A DNA stretch of 18,689 nt, taken from Gammaproteobacteria bacterium UBA2810. Its GTDB lineage: Bacteria; Pseudomonadota; Gammaproteobacteria; Enterobacterales; Succinivibrionaceae. The notes beneath the pieces are model-generated. The model worked only from the letters and a program-made list of their open reading frames with translations. It was not told the origin of the DNA and did no database searches. Shown one piece after another: positions 1-7,121 of the stretch; position 1 is the first letter of the stretch, and every line of letters begins with the position of its first letter. The position numbers and the translations under genes were made by a program. Where the stretch lies: NCBI GenBank assembly GCA_002351705.1, contig DEHC01000028.1, positions 2,127 through 20,815 on the forward strand, given 5' to 3'.

Positions 1-299
1 CCGGGGCCGTGCCTGTCCTGGCGGAAGCCCTGATGGCCGTCATGGCCGTGGGGCCTTCCCGGGGCTCTCTGGAACCTGTCCTGGCGGCCTCCCCTCGGGC
101 TGCCGAACTCACGCTCGCGCCTCGGCTGGCGGTGGCGGCGGGGCTCGGCCTCATAGCCTGCATCCCCGTCCTCGTCATCAGCATCGCTGTCGTCTGCCTC
201 AGGCTCTTCCGGCTCTGCAGGCGGCAGGCCCATGGCCTCCCTTCTTTTGACTGACTCATAGAACTCCTGCTTGAGCTTGGCGAGGATGGGATTGTCCAT
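1..299 (-). CDS. Unrecognised protein, 5' part only; acidic then Arg/Gly-rich (partial)
   Basis: The reading frame opens with ATG at 299-297 and stays open for 99 codons to the window edge, so only the N-terminus is visible. A GGAG motif lies about 10 nt upstream. The protein starts MDNPILAKLKQEFYESVKRR, a charged, probably helical segment. An acidic stretch rich in Glu and Asp follows at about residues 29-49, then from about residue 53 a basic, low-complexity part rich in Arg, Gly, His and Gln with repeated RQDR-type motifs. The codons (CTC, GAG, AGG, GGC) match neighbouring genes. The antisense frame is also open, but it lacks comparable start signals. Acidic plus RG-rich tails occur in RNA-binding proteins, but I recognise no family and assign no function. 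A terminator at 339-365 separates it from nadB, so it probably has its own promoter. Confidence 0.55.
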   Translation of the reverse strand, partial: MDNPILAKLKQEFYESVKRREAMGLPPAEPEEPEADDSDADDEDGDAGYEAEPRRHRQPRREREFGSPRGGRQDRFQRAPGRPHGHDGHQGFRQDRHGP

Positions 300-338
300 A
301 ACGTGAAAAACTCCAGTTAACTTCGGTTTACAGTATTC

Positions 339-365
339 AAAAACAGAGCCGCATTGCGCGGCCCT
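339..365 (-). terminator. Intrinsic terminator of nadB
   Basis: Read leftward, AGGGCCGC pairs with GCGGCTCT in an 8-bp stem with one G-U pair and the 5-nt loop GCAAT, followed by G and TTTTT. It lies about 80 nt past the nadB stop and ends about 40 nt before the next leftward start codon. A second inverted repeat, AACGGCGC / GCGCCGTT at 404-432, precedes it but has no T-run. Confidence 0.7.
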
Positions 366-446
366 GGTATCACTTTTCTATGCTTCTGCAAAAGGCGCAT
401 ATAAACGGCGCACTCTTCGTCTCAGCGCCGTTATTCAGTCCGGGAT

Positions 447-2084
447 TCAGACGCCCGGAGTCAGGATGGTCGGTTTGGGCTGTGATTCCTGGCCGGGATA
501 GTCAAGATTATAATTCAAACCTCTTGACTCGTGGCGGAGCATCGCTGATTTTACAATAAGTTCCGCAACCTGCAAAAGGTTTCTGAGCTCGAGGAGGTTG
601 TTGGAGACCCTGAAGTTCGAGTAGTACTCCTGGACCTCGTCCTTCAGGAGGTTGATCCTGTGCATGGCGCGCTCAAGGCGCTTGTTGGTGCGGACGATGC
701 CGACATAGTCCCACATGAAGAGTCGGAGCTCGTGCCAGTTGTGCTGGATCATGACCTCCTCGTTGGAGTCGGTGACCTGTCCCTCGTCCCAGGGCTTGAA
801 CTTGGTGATGCCCTGCGCGTTCGGGAGCCTTGCGAGGATGTCCTTCGCGGCGGCAGCGCCGTATACGAGGCACTCGAGAATGGAGTTTGAGGCCATCCTG
901 TTGGCGCCGTGGAGGCCGGTGTAGCTGGTCTCGCCGACAGCGTAGAGGTTGCTGATGTCGGTCTGGCCGCGGTTGTCGATCATGACGCCGCCGCAGGTGT
1001 AGTGGGCTGCGGGAACGACGGGGATCGGCTCCTTGGTGATGTCGATGCCGACCTTGATGCAGTGATCATAGATGGTCGGGAAGTGCTTCATGATGAAGTC
1101 GGCGGGCTTGTGGCTGATGTCGAGGTACATGCAGTCGGCGCCGAGCTTCTTCATCTCGAAGTCGATGGCCCTTGCCACAACGTCGCGGGGAGCGAGCTCG
1201 GCGCGCTTGTCGTGATCCGGCATGAACCTGGTCCCGTCAGGGCGCTTGAGGAGCGCGCCCTCTCCGCGGAGAGCCTCGGAGAGGAGGAAGTTGCGGTCAT
1301 CCTTGTTGTAGAGGGTGGTCGGATGGAACTGGTTGAACTCCATGTTGGCTATGCGGCAGCCTGCGCGCCAGGCCATGGCGATGCCGTCGCCTGAGGAGAT
1401 GTCGGTGTTGGTGGTGTACTGGTAGACCTTGGAGGCGCCGCCGGTGCAGAGCGCTACGAACTTGGCGTAGAAGTTCTCGACGCGGCCGGTCTTGCAGTTG
1501 AGGACATAGGCGCCGAGGACGCGGTTCCCGGAGAGGCCGAGCTTCTTGGTGGTGACGAGGTCAATCGCGTTGAACTCCTCCCAGACAGTGATCTGCGGGT
1601 GGGTCTTCGCGCGGCTTATAAGGGTGTCGGAGACTGCCTTGCCGGTTGCGTCTGCGGCGTGGAAGATTCTCCTGTGGCTGTGGCCGCCCTCGCGGGTGAG
1701 GTGGTACTCGTCGCGGCCGTTCTTCGCTGCGTCCTCATCCTTGTCGAAGGGAACTCCCTCGGTGATGAGCCAGTCAATGGCGTCCTTGGCGTTCTCGGCG
1801 GTGAAGCGCACCGCAGCCTCGTCGCAGAGGCCGGCTCCCGCGATGAGGGTGTCCTGGACATGGGACTCGATGCTGTCGTTGTCCTTCAGGGTGTCGCGCA
1901 CGGCGGCGATTCCGCCCTGGGCGTGGGAGGTCGAGCCCTCGCTCTCCGGGCCCTTGCTCAGGACATCGATATGGATGCTGCTGTCAGAGTCGGCAAGCTT
2001 AAGCGCGAGGGTGAGTCCTGCCGCGCCGCTTCCGATGATGAGAACGTCGCTGATATGCTCAGCAGGCTGCATGGAATCTGTCAT
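447..2084 (-). CDS. nadB: L-aspartate oxidase NadB
   Basis: FAD-dependent cytoplasmic enzyme that oxidises L-aspartate to iminoaspartate, the first step of de novo NAD synthesis, for condensation by quinolinate synthase NadA. Its 545 residues match the usual family length of about 540. The dinucleotide-binding GSGAAG motif is at residues 18-23. It is followed by the family motifs STSHAQGGIAA (about 51-61), HRRIFHAADATG (about 137-148), MEFNQFHPTTLY, SEALRGEGALL, HYTCGGVMID and GLHGANRMASNSILECLVYG. The helical C-terminal domain of the succinate dehydrogenase/fumarate reductase flavoprotein superfamily is complete. The HAQGG and HYTCGG signatures favour NadB over SdhA or FrdA. GGAGG lies 6 nt before ATG 2084. 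No nadA or nadC is in the window, and the gene appears monocistronic, with its own promoter and terminator. No truncation is seen. Confidence 0.97.
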   Translation of the reverse strand: MTDSMQPAEHISDVLIIGSGAAGLTLALKLADSDSSIHIDVLSKGPESEGSTSHAQGGIAAVRDTLKDNDSIESHVQDTLIAGAGLCDEAAVRFTAENAKDAIDWLITEGVPFDKDEDAAKNGRDEYHLTREGGHSHRRIFHAADATGKAVSDTLISRAKTHPQITVWEEFNAIDLVTTKKLGLSGNRVLGAYVLNCKTGRVENFYAKFVALCTGGASKVYQYTTNTDISSGDGIAMAWRAGCRIANMEFNQFHPTTLYNKDDRNFLLSEALRGEGALLKRPDGTRFMPDHDKRAELAPRDVVARAIDFEMKKLGADCMYLDISHKPADFIMKHFPTIYDHCIKVGIDITKEPIPVVPAAHYTCGGVMIDNRGQTDISNLYAVGETSYTGLHGANRMASNSILECLVYGAAAAKDILARLPNAQGITKFKPWDEGQVTDSNEEVMIQHNWHELRLFMWDYVGIVRTNKRLERAMHRINLLKDEVQEYYSNFRVSNNLLELRNLLQVAELIVKSAMLRHESRGLNYNLDYPGQESQPKPTILTPGV

Positions 2085-2137
2085 AAATATCCTCCGTGTG
2101 CGGTTTCCGGCCGCCAGTTTTGTTTTTTCTGATGAAC

Positions 2138-2169
2138 AGTGATTTTAACACTAATAAGGAGACTTTCAT
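2138..2169 (-). promoter_or_regulatory. Candidate nadB promoter with inverted repeat
   Basis: Read leftward, ATGAAA (2169-2164), a 16-nt spacer and TAAAAT (2147-2142) resemble a sigma-70 promoter, giving a leader of about 50 nt before nadB. The -10 element sits inside the inverted repeat AGTG-N7-CACT (2138-2152), which could be an operator. I cannot match it to a known NAD regulator box. Confidence 0.4.
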
Positions 2170-2266
2170 CACGGATCCCGCAGAACTTCAGCTAAAAATG
2201 ACCGGGGACAAAAACGGGCGGAATCCCAGCGCCGGCAGGGGCTCAGGGAGGGCTGGAGCCTCTTCC

Positions 2267-2296
2267 GGAAAGGAAAAGGCCGCCCGCAGGCGGCCT
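2267..2296 (-). terminator. Intrinsic terminator of the Wzy-like/SIMPL unit
   Basis: Read leftward, AGGCCGCC pairs with GGCGGCCT in a perfect 8-bp stem with a 4-nt loop, followed by the T-rich tail TTTCCTTTCC. It begins 22 nt after the stop of the SIMPL-domain gene. Confidence 0.8.
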
Positions 2297-2317
2297 CTCT
2301 GAAGGCATTTGGCGTGC

Positions 2318-3025
2318 TCAGTCGTTCAGGAAGTAGACGACGGTCGAGACCACGCGGATCTTCTTTTTCTGCGGGGTTGACTCGTCGGCCTCCTCGACGG
2401 TGATCTGGCCCTGGTTCGCGGTCTTTATCTTACCGACGCGGCTGCCGCTGTCCTTCGCGAACTTCTCGGCGGAGGCCCTCGCGTTCTTGGTCGCCTCCTC
2501 TATGAGCTGCGGTTTCACGCTGTTGAGCCCGGTGAACTCGTAATAGGCGCTGATATTGTCGATTCCTATGCCCTTCATCGAGAGAGAGTCGAGAAGCTTC
2601 ACCGGGAGCTCCTTCGGCGAGGTCACTATGACAGTGAGGGTAACTGAGCCGGTGTAGCGCCCGATCTCGATGGAGTCCTTCGAGACGTACTCGTCGTTGC
2701 TCCGGTCGGTGACAAGGGCGTTCGACTGGAAGATCTCGCTTCCGGTGTAGCCGAGCCCGGCAAGGGCGGCGACGGTCTCCTTCAGGTCGCTGCTGAAGTC
2801 CTTCCTGAGCTGCTCAAGGTCGTTCCCAGTCCTCCTTATCGTGAATCTGAGGCGCTTCCGGTCCGCGTCGACGATTTTCTCGGCGAGCCCCTTGACCGTG
2901 ACGGTCCTCGTCCCTGTGGAGAAAACCTGTGAGCTTCTGAGGAGGCTCACCGACCCGCTGTAGAGCCCGGCGAATATGCCGGCGGATACTATAAGAGCGC
3001 AGATTATCGCTGTAATGTACTTCAT
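2318..3025 (-). CDS. SIMPL-domain (DUF541) membrane-anchored protein
   Basis: A 235-residue protein. It begins MKYITAIICALIVSAGIFAG, a signal anchor or uncleaved signal peptide, so most of it probably faces the periplasm. From about residue 36, the segment VTVKGLAEKIVDADRKRLRF and the later alternation of strands and helices (including ATKNARASAEKFAKDSG near the C-terminal half) fit the SIMPL/DUF541 family, which is related to E. coli YggE. The family's biochemical role is poorly defined. I chose ATG 3025 rather than the in-frame ATG 3052: GAGG lies 5 nt before 3025, and the longer start would overlap the upstream gene and put nine polar residues ahead of the anchor. The upstream stop codon ends 7 nt before this ATG and overlaps the ribosome-binding site, so translational coupling is likely. 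The two genes share one terminator. Confidence 0.85.
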   Translation of the reverse strand: MKYITAIICALIVSAGIFAGLYSGSVSLLRSSQVFSTGTRTVTVKGLAEKIVDADRKRLRFTIRRTGNDLEQLRKDFSSDLKETVAALAGLGYTGSEIFQSNALVTDRSNDEYVSKDSIEIGRYTGSVTLTVIVTSPKELPVKLLDSLSMKGIGIDNISAYYEFTGLNSVKPQLIEEATKNARASAEKFAKDSGSRVGKIKTANQGQITVEEADESTPQKKKIRVVSTVVYFLND

Positions 3026-3032
3026 TTCGACC

Positions 3033-4823
3033 TCACTGTCTGTCCCGGCCATTCCCGCCGTTTGCCGCGGGATTTCCGGCCATGTTCTCGGAGCGCTGCC
3101 TGATCACGTCCTCGCCCTTCCATTCCCTGAATGTCTCACGGAGCCTTTCCCTCTGCCCGGCCGCGTCATCATAGTGCTCGGGCTTTCTGAGCGCGTCCTC
3201 GAAGCGGAGCTTCTGGTCAGGGAAGAGCCTCGAGGCGAGGGCGGCGGTGTCCTCCGCCTCCTCGGCGCGGCCGACCCTCACCATGGCCCTGATGGTGTTC
3301 TCGAAGTTCGCGCCCGAGGGGCTTGTCCTGATGAGCTTCTTCCCGTAGGTGTCGATGTAGCCGTTGAGCTCCTCCTGCCCGGAGAAGATGAGGCCGATGG
3401 TCGAGCGGAAGATGTTCTTCCAGTAGATCCGGTCGGTGTCGCCCACGAAGAGCGCCGGGTTTATGAAGTCAGAATTTTTGCTGTTGAACACGTCGTTCCT
3501 CAGCATGGCCCTGATCTCGAACGAGGTGTACGCAGCCGTCGAGAAGAAGATCGCGATGCCTGCGGCGAATGCCCAGGAGAGCTTCCCGAACAGGACCTTC
3601 TCCACGGGGTGGATGGTGATGCTCCTGTAGTCGGCTCCGGCGGAATTGAAGAGGAACGCCGCGAACACGAGGCAGAGGCAAAGGTCGATGTACGCGTCGG
3701 TAAGGATGAGCACGGATCCCAGAGGGAGGATGAGGAAGGCAAAGCCCAGGCGGAGCGTCGCTGGGCAGCGGTTGAAGGCGATGACCCTGAGGAGCGCCCA
3801 GGCGGCCGCGAGTATCATCAGCACTCCGACGGCACCTGCCCCGCCGATAAGGGCGGAGATGGCCGAGTGCGTCACATGCGGCACGCTTTCGCCCGAGGCA
3901 GGGACCAGCATCAGGTAATTGTAGAGGGCGGTGCCGTATCCTGAGCCGGTGAAGGGAGTGCCGGACACCACGCTCATGACGGCAAAATGCGCACCGTCTG
4001 CGAGACTCCCGATGAGCTCTGCGGCAGAGTGCGTGACTCCGGCTGCGGCGAGCTCCAGGAACCCTGCTCCGGCTGCAGCCGCGGCGAGAATGACAGCGAA
4101 AAGCGCGTTTTTAGGGCTGCGCCTCCTTATGAGGATGAGAGCGCAGGCAAGGGGGACGGCTATGGCCCAGAACACTGCGAGCGCCGACCAGGTGATGACT
4201 GCCGCGGAGACGCCTGTTGCGGCTCCCGCCGCGGCGAGCGCGCTCCGCGGAGTGACTGACTCGCGCTCGAAGCCTAAGAGGTAGAAGGATACCGAGATGA
4301 GCGCCACGGTTTCACCTGCGAGGATCTCGCATGTGGCGGCTCCCCCGAGGATTTTCCCGTTCTCCGTGAAGATCTCCGAGCCGAAGAGCCCGAGGTGCGC
4401 CGGGATTACCGCTATGGTGAGACCAGCGGTCACTGCGTAGAGGAGCCCCCTCCTCATCTGCCAGCATGTCCCGTTCTGAAGGAACGCGAAGAGCATGATG
4501 ATGATGAAGCCGAAGGAGATTATTCCGCTGAGGCCCTCGGTGCCTGACGTGCCGTAATGGGCGATGAGCGGCACCGGCGAGAGGAGGAGGACAATGATGA
4601 GCGGCCGGAATATCTTTCCGGTGAAGACTGCAAAGGAGTTGCGCTCATTGAGGAAGCAGACCGTGAGGAGGAACGGAACGGCGGTGAGCAGCGCCATGTT
4701 GAAGGCATTACCGGTGACGGTCCTGCTGAGGACCGGGAAAAGGGGCTCCGCCGCAGACATGGCCGTGATGAGCGCCGTGAGCACAAGCGCTGCGCGCTGC
4801 AGGCCGTTGAGTCTTTCAAGCAT
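3033..4823 (-). CDS. Polytopic Wzy/O-antigen ligase-like protein, possible PglL-type O-oligosaccharyltransferase
   Basis: A 596-residue inner-membrane protein with roughly a dozen hydrophobic segments and a soluble C-terminal part. Before a late membrane segment, the region around residues 293-333 carries GSGYGT and then VPHVTHSAISALIGGAGAVG. This resembles the periplasmic-loop H-x-x-x-H and following G-rich helix of the Wzy_C (O-antigen ligase/polymerase) superfamily. After the last membrane helix (about 418-435), residues about 507-537 form a helical, TPR-like segment with GRAEEAE and LFP, similar to the tails of PglL-type protein glycosylation enzymes. Such enzymes move lipid-linked glycans onto another lipid, a glycan chain or a protein; which applies here cannot be read from sequence. 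ATG 4823 is preferred over ATG 5006 because AAGGAG lies 6 nt upstream, hydrophobicity starts there and a TATAAT lies at 4883-4878. No glycan genes are nearby. Confidence 0.6.
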   Translation of the reverse strand: MLERLNGLQRAALVLTALITAMSAAEPLFPVLSRTVTGNAFNMALLTAVPFLLTVCFLNERNSFAVFTGKIFRPLIIVLLLSPVPLIAHYGTSGTEGLSGIISFGFIIIMLFAFLQNGTCWQMRRGLLYAVTAGLTIAVIPAHLGLFGSEIFTENGKILGGAATCEILAGETVALISVSFYLLGFERESVTPRSALAAAGAATGVSAAVITWSALAVFWAIAVPLACALILIRRRSPKNALFAVILAAAAAGAGFLELAAAGVTHSAAELIGSLADGAHFAVMSVVSGTPFTGSGYGTALYNYLMLVPASGESVPHVTHSAISALIGGAGAVGVLMILAAAWALLRVIAFNRCPATLRLGFAFLILPLGSVLILTDAYIDLCLCLVFAAFLFNSAGADYRSITIHPVEKVLFGKLSWAFAAGIAIFFSTAAYTSFEIRAMLRNDVFNSKNSDFINPALFVGDTDRIYWKNIFRSTIGLIFSGQEELNGYIDTYGKKLIRTSPSGANFENTIRAMVRVGRAEEAEDTAALASRLFPDQKLRFEDALRKPEHYDDAAGQRERLRETFREWKGEDVIRQRSENMAGNPAANGGNGRDRQ

Positions 4824-4861
4824 CTCTCTCTCCTTTTCCTTTTTCCGTGCTTGCTTAACTG

Positions 4862-4883
4862 TCTCCCGTAGGGGGAGATTATA
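4862..4883 (-). promoter_or_regulatory. Candidate promoter of the Wzy-like/SIMPL unit
   Basis: Read leftward, a perfect TATAAT occupies 4883-4878; no convincing -35 hexamer is visible. Immediately downstream, TCTCCC and GGGAGA (4878-4862) form a 6-bp inverted repeat with a 5-nt loop, placing a small hairpin at the predicted 5' end of the transcript. The leader to ATG 4823 would be about 48 nt. Confidence 0.4.
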
Positions 4884-5022
4884 CAAGGAGACGCGGCTCT
4901 TTGGGATTTTCCGGGAAGGGAAGGGCAGGGATTTTTCTGAAATGTGAGAGAACTCAAGGGTATGCCGCACGTCCGGACATCCATAAACTGCCAGTGGCGG
5001 GGGCACATGGCATGAAAATACT

Positions 5023-5062
5023 CCACTCCGGATGATCCGGAAAGTCAGCGGAGTGGTATGCT
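5023..5062 (+). promoter_or_regulatory. Palindrome and extended -10 upstream of CAP lipoprotein 1
   Basis: TCCGGAT-G-ATCCGGA (5027-5041) is a perfect 7-1-7 palindrome. It overlaps a second inverted repeat, CCACTCC (5023-5029) with GGAGTGG (5050-5056). Directly after it lies TGGTATGCT (5054-5062), which resembles an extended -10 element. The palindrome would then cover the -35 position, as an operator would. No known regulator is assigned. Confidence 0.35.
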
Positions 5063-5107
5063 AGTGACCTGTGTTTTCATGCAGCCTTCCCGGCCGGAGC
5101 CTTTTGT

Positions 5108-5944
5108 ATGTGCCTCAGAATGTCCCTGAAGATCTTTTCCATTTCCGCGTGCGCGCTCTCCGCTCTGATGCTCGGAGGCTGCGGCGCGGTGATCGCCGAG
5201 GGCCTCACGGCGGCAACGATCGGCGGAGTGTTCAGCAAAAAGGATGAGGCCGCGTCAGCACTGGTGAAGGATGCGGTCTCTGACGGGGATTCCGGCGGCA
5301 TCAGGGGTGCTGCGGCTGATGCTGTCATGGGTAAGGTGCAGGAGTCGCCTGCAGGTAGGCTTGTAACTGACGCGGCAGGCGGCGATCTCACGGCCGCCGT
5401 CACGGACGGTACCGCACTGGCGGGCACTGAGGATGCCGCTCCGTCCCCGGACAATGTCACTGCAACACCTGGCGCAGGCGGTGAAGGTGCTGTGAAAAAC
5501 ACTGCGGAGGGTACGGAAGCGCTCAGCGCACCGGTCATCAGGGCCGTGCTTGATCTCCATAACAGCGAGAGGAGATCCCTCGGCGAGGCTGACCTCTCAT
5601 GGGATGCGGATCTTGCAAATGCCGCCTCGGAGTATGCGGGGAAGCTTGCCGCCGCATGCTCCTTCGTGAGCTCCGGGCGGGATGATCTCGGAGAGAACGT
5701 CTTCACGGGCGCCGAGGGCTACTATTCCGCAGCCGACGGCGTCAGAATGTGGCTCGGCGAGAAGGCGAACTATGATCCTGCCGTGAACGGGAGCCGCGGA
5801 GGGAAAACCTTCGGCCATTACGCGCAGATGGTCCGCCCTCAGGCACAGAAAATCGGCTGTGCCATTGCCTCGGGCTGCGGGAACATGTTCCTCGTCTGCA
5901 GCTACCGTCCGGGCGGCAGCACTGCGGGAGCGCAGCCCCGCTGA
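5108..5944 (+). CDS. CAP (SCP/PR1)-domain lipoprotein 1, degenerate cavity
   Basis: A 278-residue predicted lipoprotein. The signal sequence ends in lipobox LGGC with Cys25. A long Ala/Gly/Thr-rich linker runs to about residue 140, followed by a CAP domain (about 142-270). GGAG lies 8 nt before ATG 5108, whereas the second ATG (5120) has no ribosome-binding site. Domain landmarks are LHNSERRSLGEADLSWD, GENVF (195-199), the Trp215/Glu218 pair, GHYAQMVR (236-243) and CGNMFLVCSYRPGG. CAP domains often build a divalent-cation cavity from two His and two Glu. Here Glu196, Glu218 and His237 remain, but the first His is Ser188 (CSFVSSG, against CSFQHSG in the paralog at 7323), and the CAP1 motif ends in Arg instead of Trp. 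It may have lost metal binding while keeping the fold. The exact role of bacterial CAP lipoproteins is unclear. Confidence 0.85.
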   Translation: MCLRMSLKIFSISACALSALMLGGCGAVIAEGLTAATIGGVFSKKDEAASALVKDAVSDGDSGGIRGAAADAVMGKVQESPAGRLVTDAAGGDLTAAVTDGTALAGTEDAAPSPDNVTATPGAGGEGAVKNTAEGTEALSAPVIRAVLDLHNSERRSLGEADLSWDADLANAASEYAGKLAAACSFVSSGRDDLGENVFTGAEGYYSAADGVRMWLGEKANYDPAVNGSRGGKTFGHYAQMVRPQAQKIGCAIASGCGNMFLVCSYRPGGSTAGAQPR

Positions 5945-5954
5945 AATCCCCTCC

Positions 5955-5974
5955 GCCGCGCGCCGTCGTGCGGC
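5955..5974 (+). other. GC-rich hairpin after CAP lipoprotein 1
   Basis: GCCGCGCG pairs with CGTGCGGC in an 8-bp stem with one G-U pair and a 4-nt loop, starting 11 nt after the stop codon. No T-run follows directly; the nearest is TTTTT about 25 nt further on. It may be a weak terminator or an mRNA-stabilising hairpin. I see nothing gene-like in the rest of 5975-6163. Confidence 0.4.
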
Positions 5975-6163
5975 CTGAAAATGTGATCATGCCGGCATTT
6001 TTCTGATGTCCCATACTGCGGTGTAGGGGAAGTTTTCCTGCCGTGCCGCTATCATTCCGGCAGAGCCGGACAGGCTGGTTCAGGCCGGGAAACCTCCGCG
6101 CCTTGCACTGCTTCCACGTGCCTGGCAGGTCTGCCCGCATGATTTCACTTTAAAAGGTACCAC

Positions 6164-7078
6164 ATGAATACAGCAACAGCCGCCTGCAGGCGCATCGTCG
6201 GAAACCCGTGGTTCGAGAACTTCATAATGGCAGTCATCCTGTTCAACAGCATTGCCATCGGAGTCGAGACCTATTTCCCTGGGAACGGCGTCCTCAGCGC
6301 TCTCAACAATATCTGCCTCGCCATCTACACCGCCGAGATCTTCATCAGGTATTTCGCGAGCGTCTCCCTTAAGGACTACCTCCGCGACGGCTGGAACGTC
6401 TTCAACATTGTGGTCGTGCTCGCCTGCTTCATCCCGGAGAGCCTTATGCCGAACGCCGCGGCCGCCGCGGCGCTCCGTGTTGTCCGCGTGTTCCGGGTGA
6501 TGCTGCTCTTCAAGAACAGCCGCGAGATGCGTCTCATAGTCCATGCCATGCTGAGATCCGTGAGGTCTCTCGGGATCAACCTGATGGTGATGTTCATCTT
6601 CCTCTATATCTTCGCCATCTCCGGGGTCTACATGTTCCGCCTTCCTGATCCGGCGTCCGCCTCGCCTGAGAGGCAGGCAAAGCTCACGAGGCTCGCCGAG
6701 ATCGCGCCCCCTGCTCCTGCGAACGCGCATGATCCCTACGGCTCGCTGAACGAGGCCTTCTACACCCTCTTCAGGTGCACGACGGGCGATGACTGGACCG
6801 ATCTCCGGTACAACCTCGTGACCGCCTCAGAGATGGGCATCATCAATATCCCGCCCTATGTCGTAACGATCTTTCACACGCTCTGGTACGTGATTTCGGC
6901 ATTCCTGCTCCTCAACCTGGTGGTCGCTGCCGTGGTCGCGAACTACCAGTCGACGATGGACAGCGCCCACGAGCAGGAAAAGAAGAACGAGGAGGAGAAG
7001 AAGAGGCTCCTTGCCGAAGCGGAGAAGGCGGAGGGGAAAGAGACCGCTGACGCCGCAGGGAATAAGGGCGGCAGCTGA
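6164..7078 (+). CDS. Voltage-gated-type cation channel subunit (Ion_trans, one-domain), Asp-rich filter
   Basis: A 304-residue inner-membrane protein of the bacterial NaChBac/NavAb-like Ion_trans family, expected to assemble as a tetramer. Segments: S1 about 17-36, S2 about 44-66 with Glu58, S3 about 75-92, S4 about 99-123 with Arg105, Arg108, Arg111, Lys117 and Arg120, S5 about 132-160, an extracellular turret about 161-193, pore helix from about 194, S6 about 232-262. The filter region is TTGDDWTD (206-213). The tail (about 265-295) is charged and probably coiled-coil (EQEKKNEEEKKRLLAEAEKA), as in NaChBac relatives. The S3 position usually occupied by Asp (WNxFD) is Asn81. AAGG lies 6 nt before ATG 6164. 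Three acidic residues around the filter Trp suggest Ca2+ or mixed divalent conduction rather than Na+; this is inference. CAP lipoprotein genes flank it on both sides in the same direction. Confidence 0.9.
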   Translation: MNTATAACRRIVGNPWFENFIMAVILFNSIAIGVETYFPGNGVLSALNNICLAIYTAEIFIRYFASVSLKDYLRDGWNVFNIVVVLACFIPESLMPNAAAAAALRVVRVFRVMLLFKNSREMRLIVHAMLRSVRSLGINLMVMFIFLYIFAISGVYMFRLPDPASASPERQAKLTRLAEIAPPAPANAHDPYGSLNEAFYTLFRCTTGDDWTDLRYNLVTASEMGIINIPPYVVTIFHTLWYVISAFLLLNLVVAAVVANYQSTMDSAHEQEKKNEEEKKRLLAEAEKAEGKETADAAGNKGGS

Positions 7079-7121
7079 TGCCAGATGGCTGCTGGCTTCC
7101 GGCGCGGCGCCGGTTCTGAAC

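Noticed and set aside
909..1394. 161-codon rightward frame inside nadB
   Set aside because: Antisense to conserved NadB motifs, with Val/Asp/Gly-rich mirror composition.
2096..2302. Short rightward frame in the nadB–SIMPL gap
   Set aside because: It overlaps the nadB promoter and the leftward terminator, has no ribosome-binding site and its sequence is not protein-like.
2976..3944. 322-codon rightward open frame opposite the SIMPL and Wzy-like genes
   Set aside because: It spans two well-supported leftward genes, is highly charged and low in complexity, and has no ribosome-binding site. Long antisense frames are expected in GC-rich DNA.
5077..5706. 209-codon leftward frame opposite CAP lipoprotein 1
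   Set aside because: Ser/Ala/Pro-rich mirror frame without a start signal; the rightward frame has a lipobox and CAP domain.
6105..6160. Sigma-54 promoter before the channel gene
   Set aside because: TGGCAG and GCA resemble the elements, but the GG-to-GC spacing is 11 rather than 10 and the second half does not match.
6080..6730. 216-codon leftward frame opposite the channel gene
   Set aside because: Antisense to a gene with clear family motifs, and its composition is a charged mirror-frame pattern.
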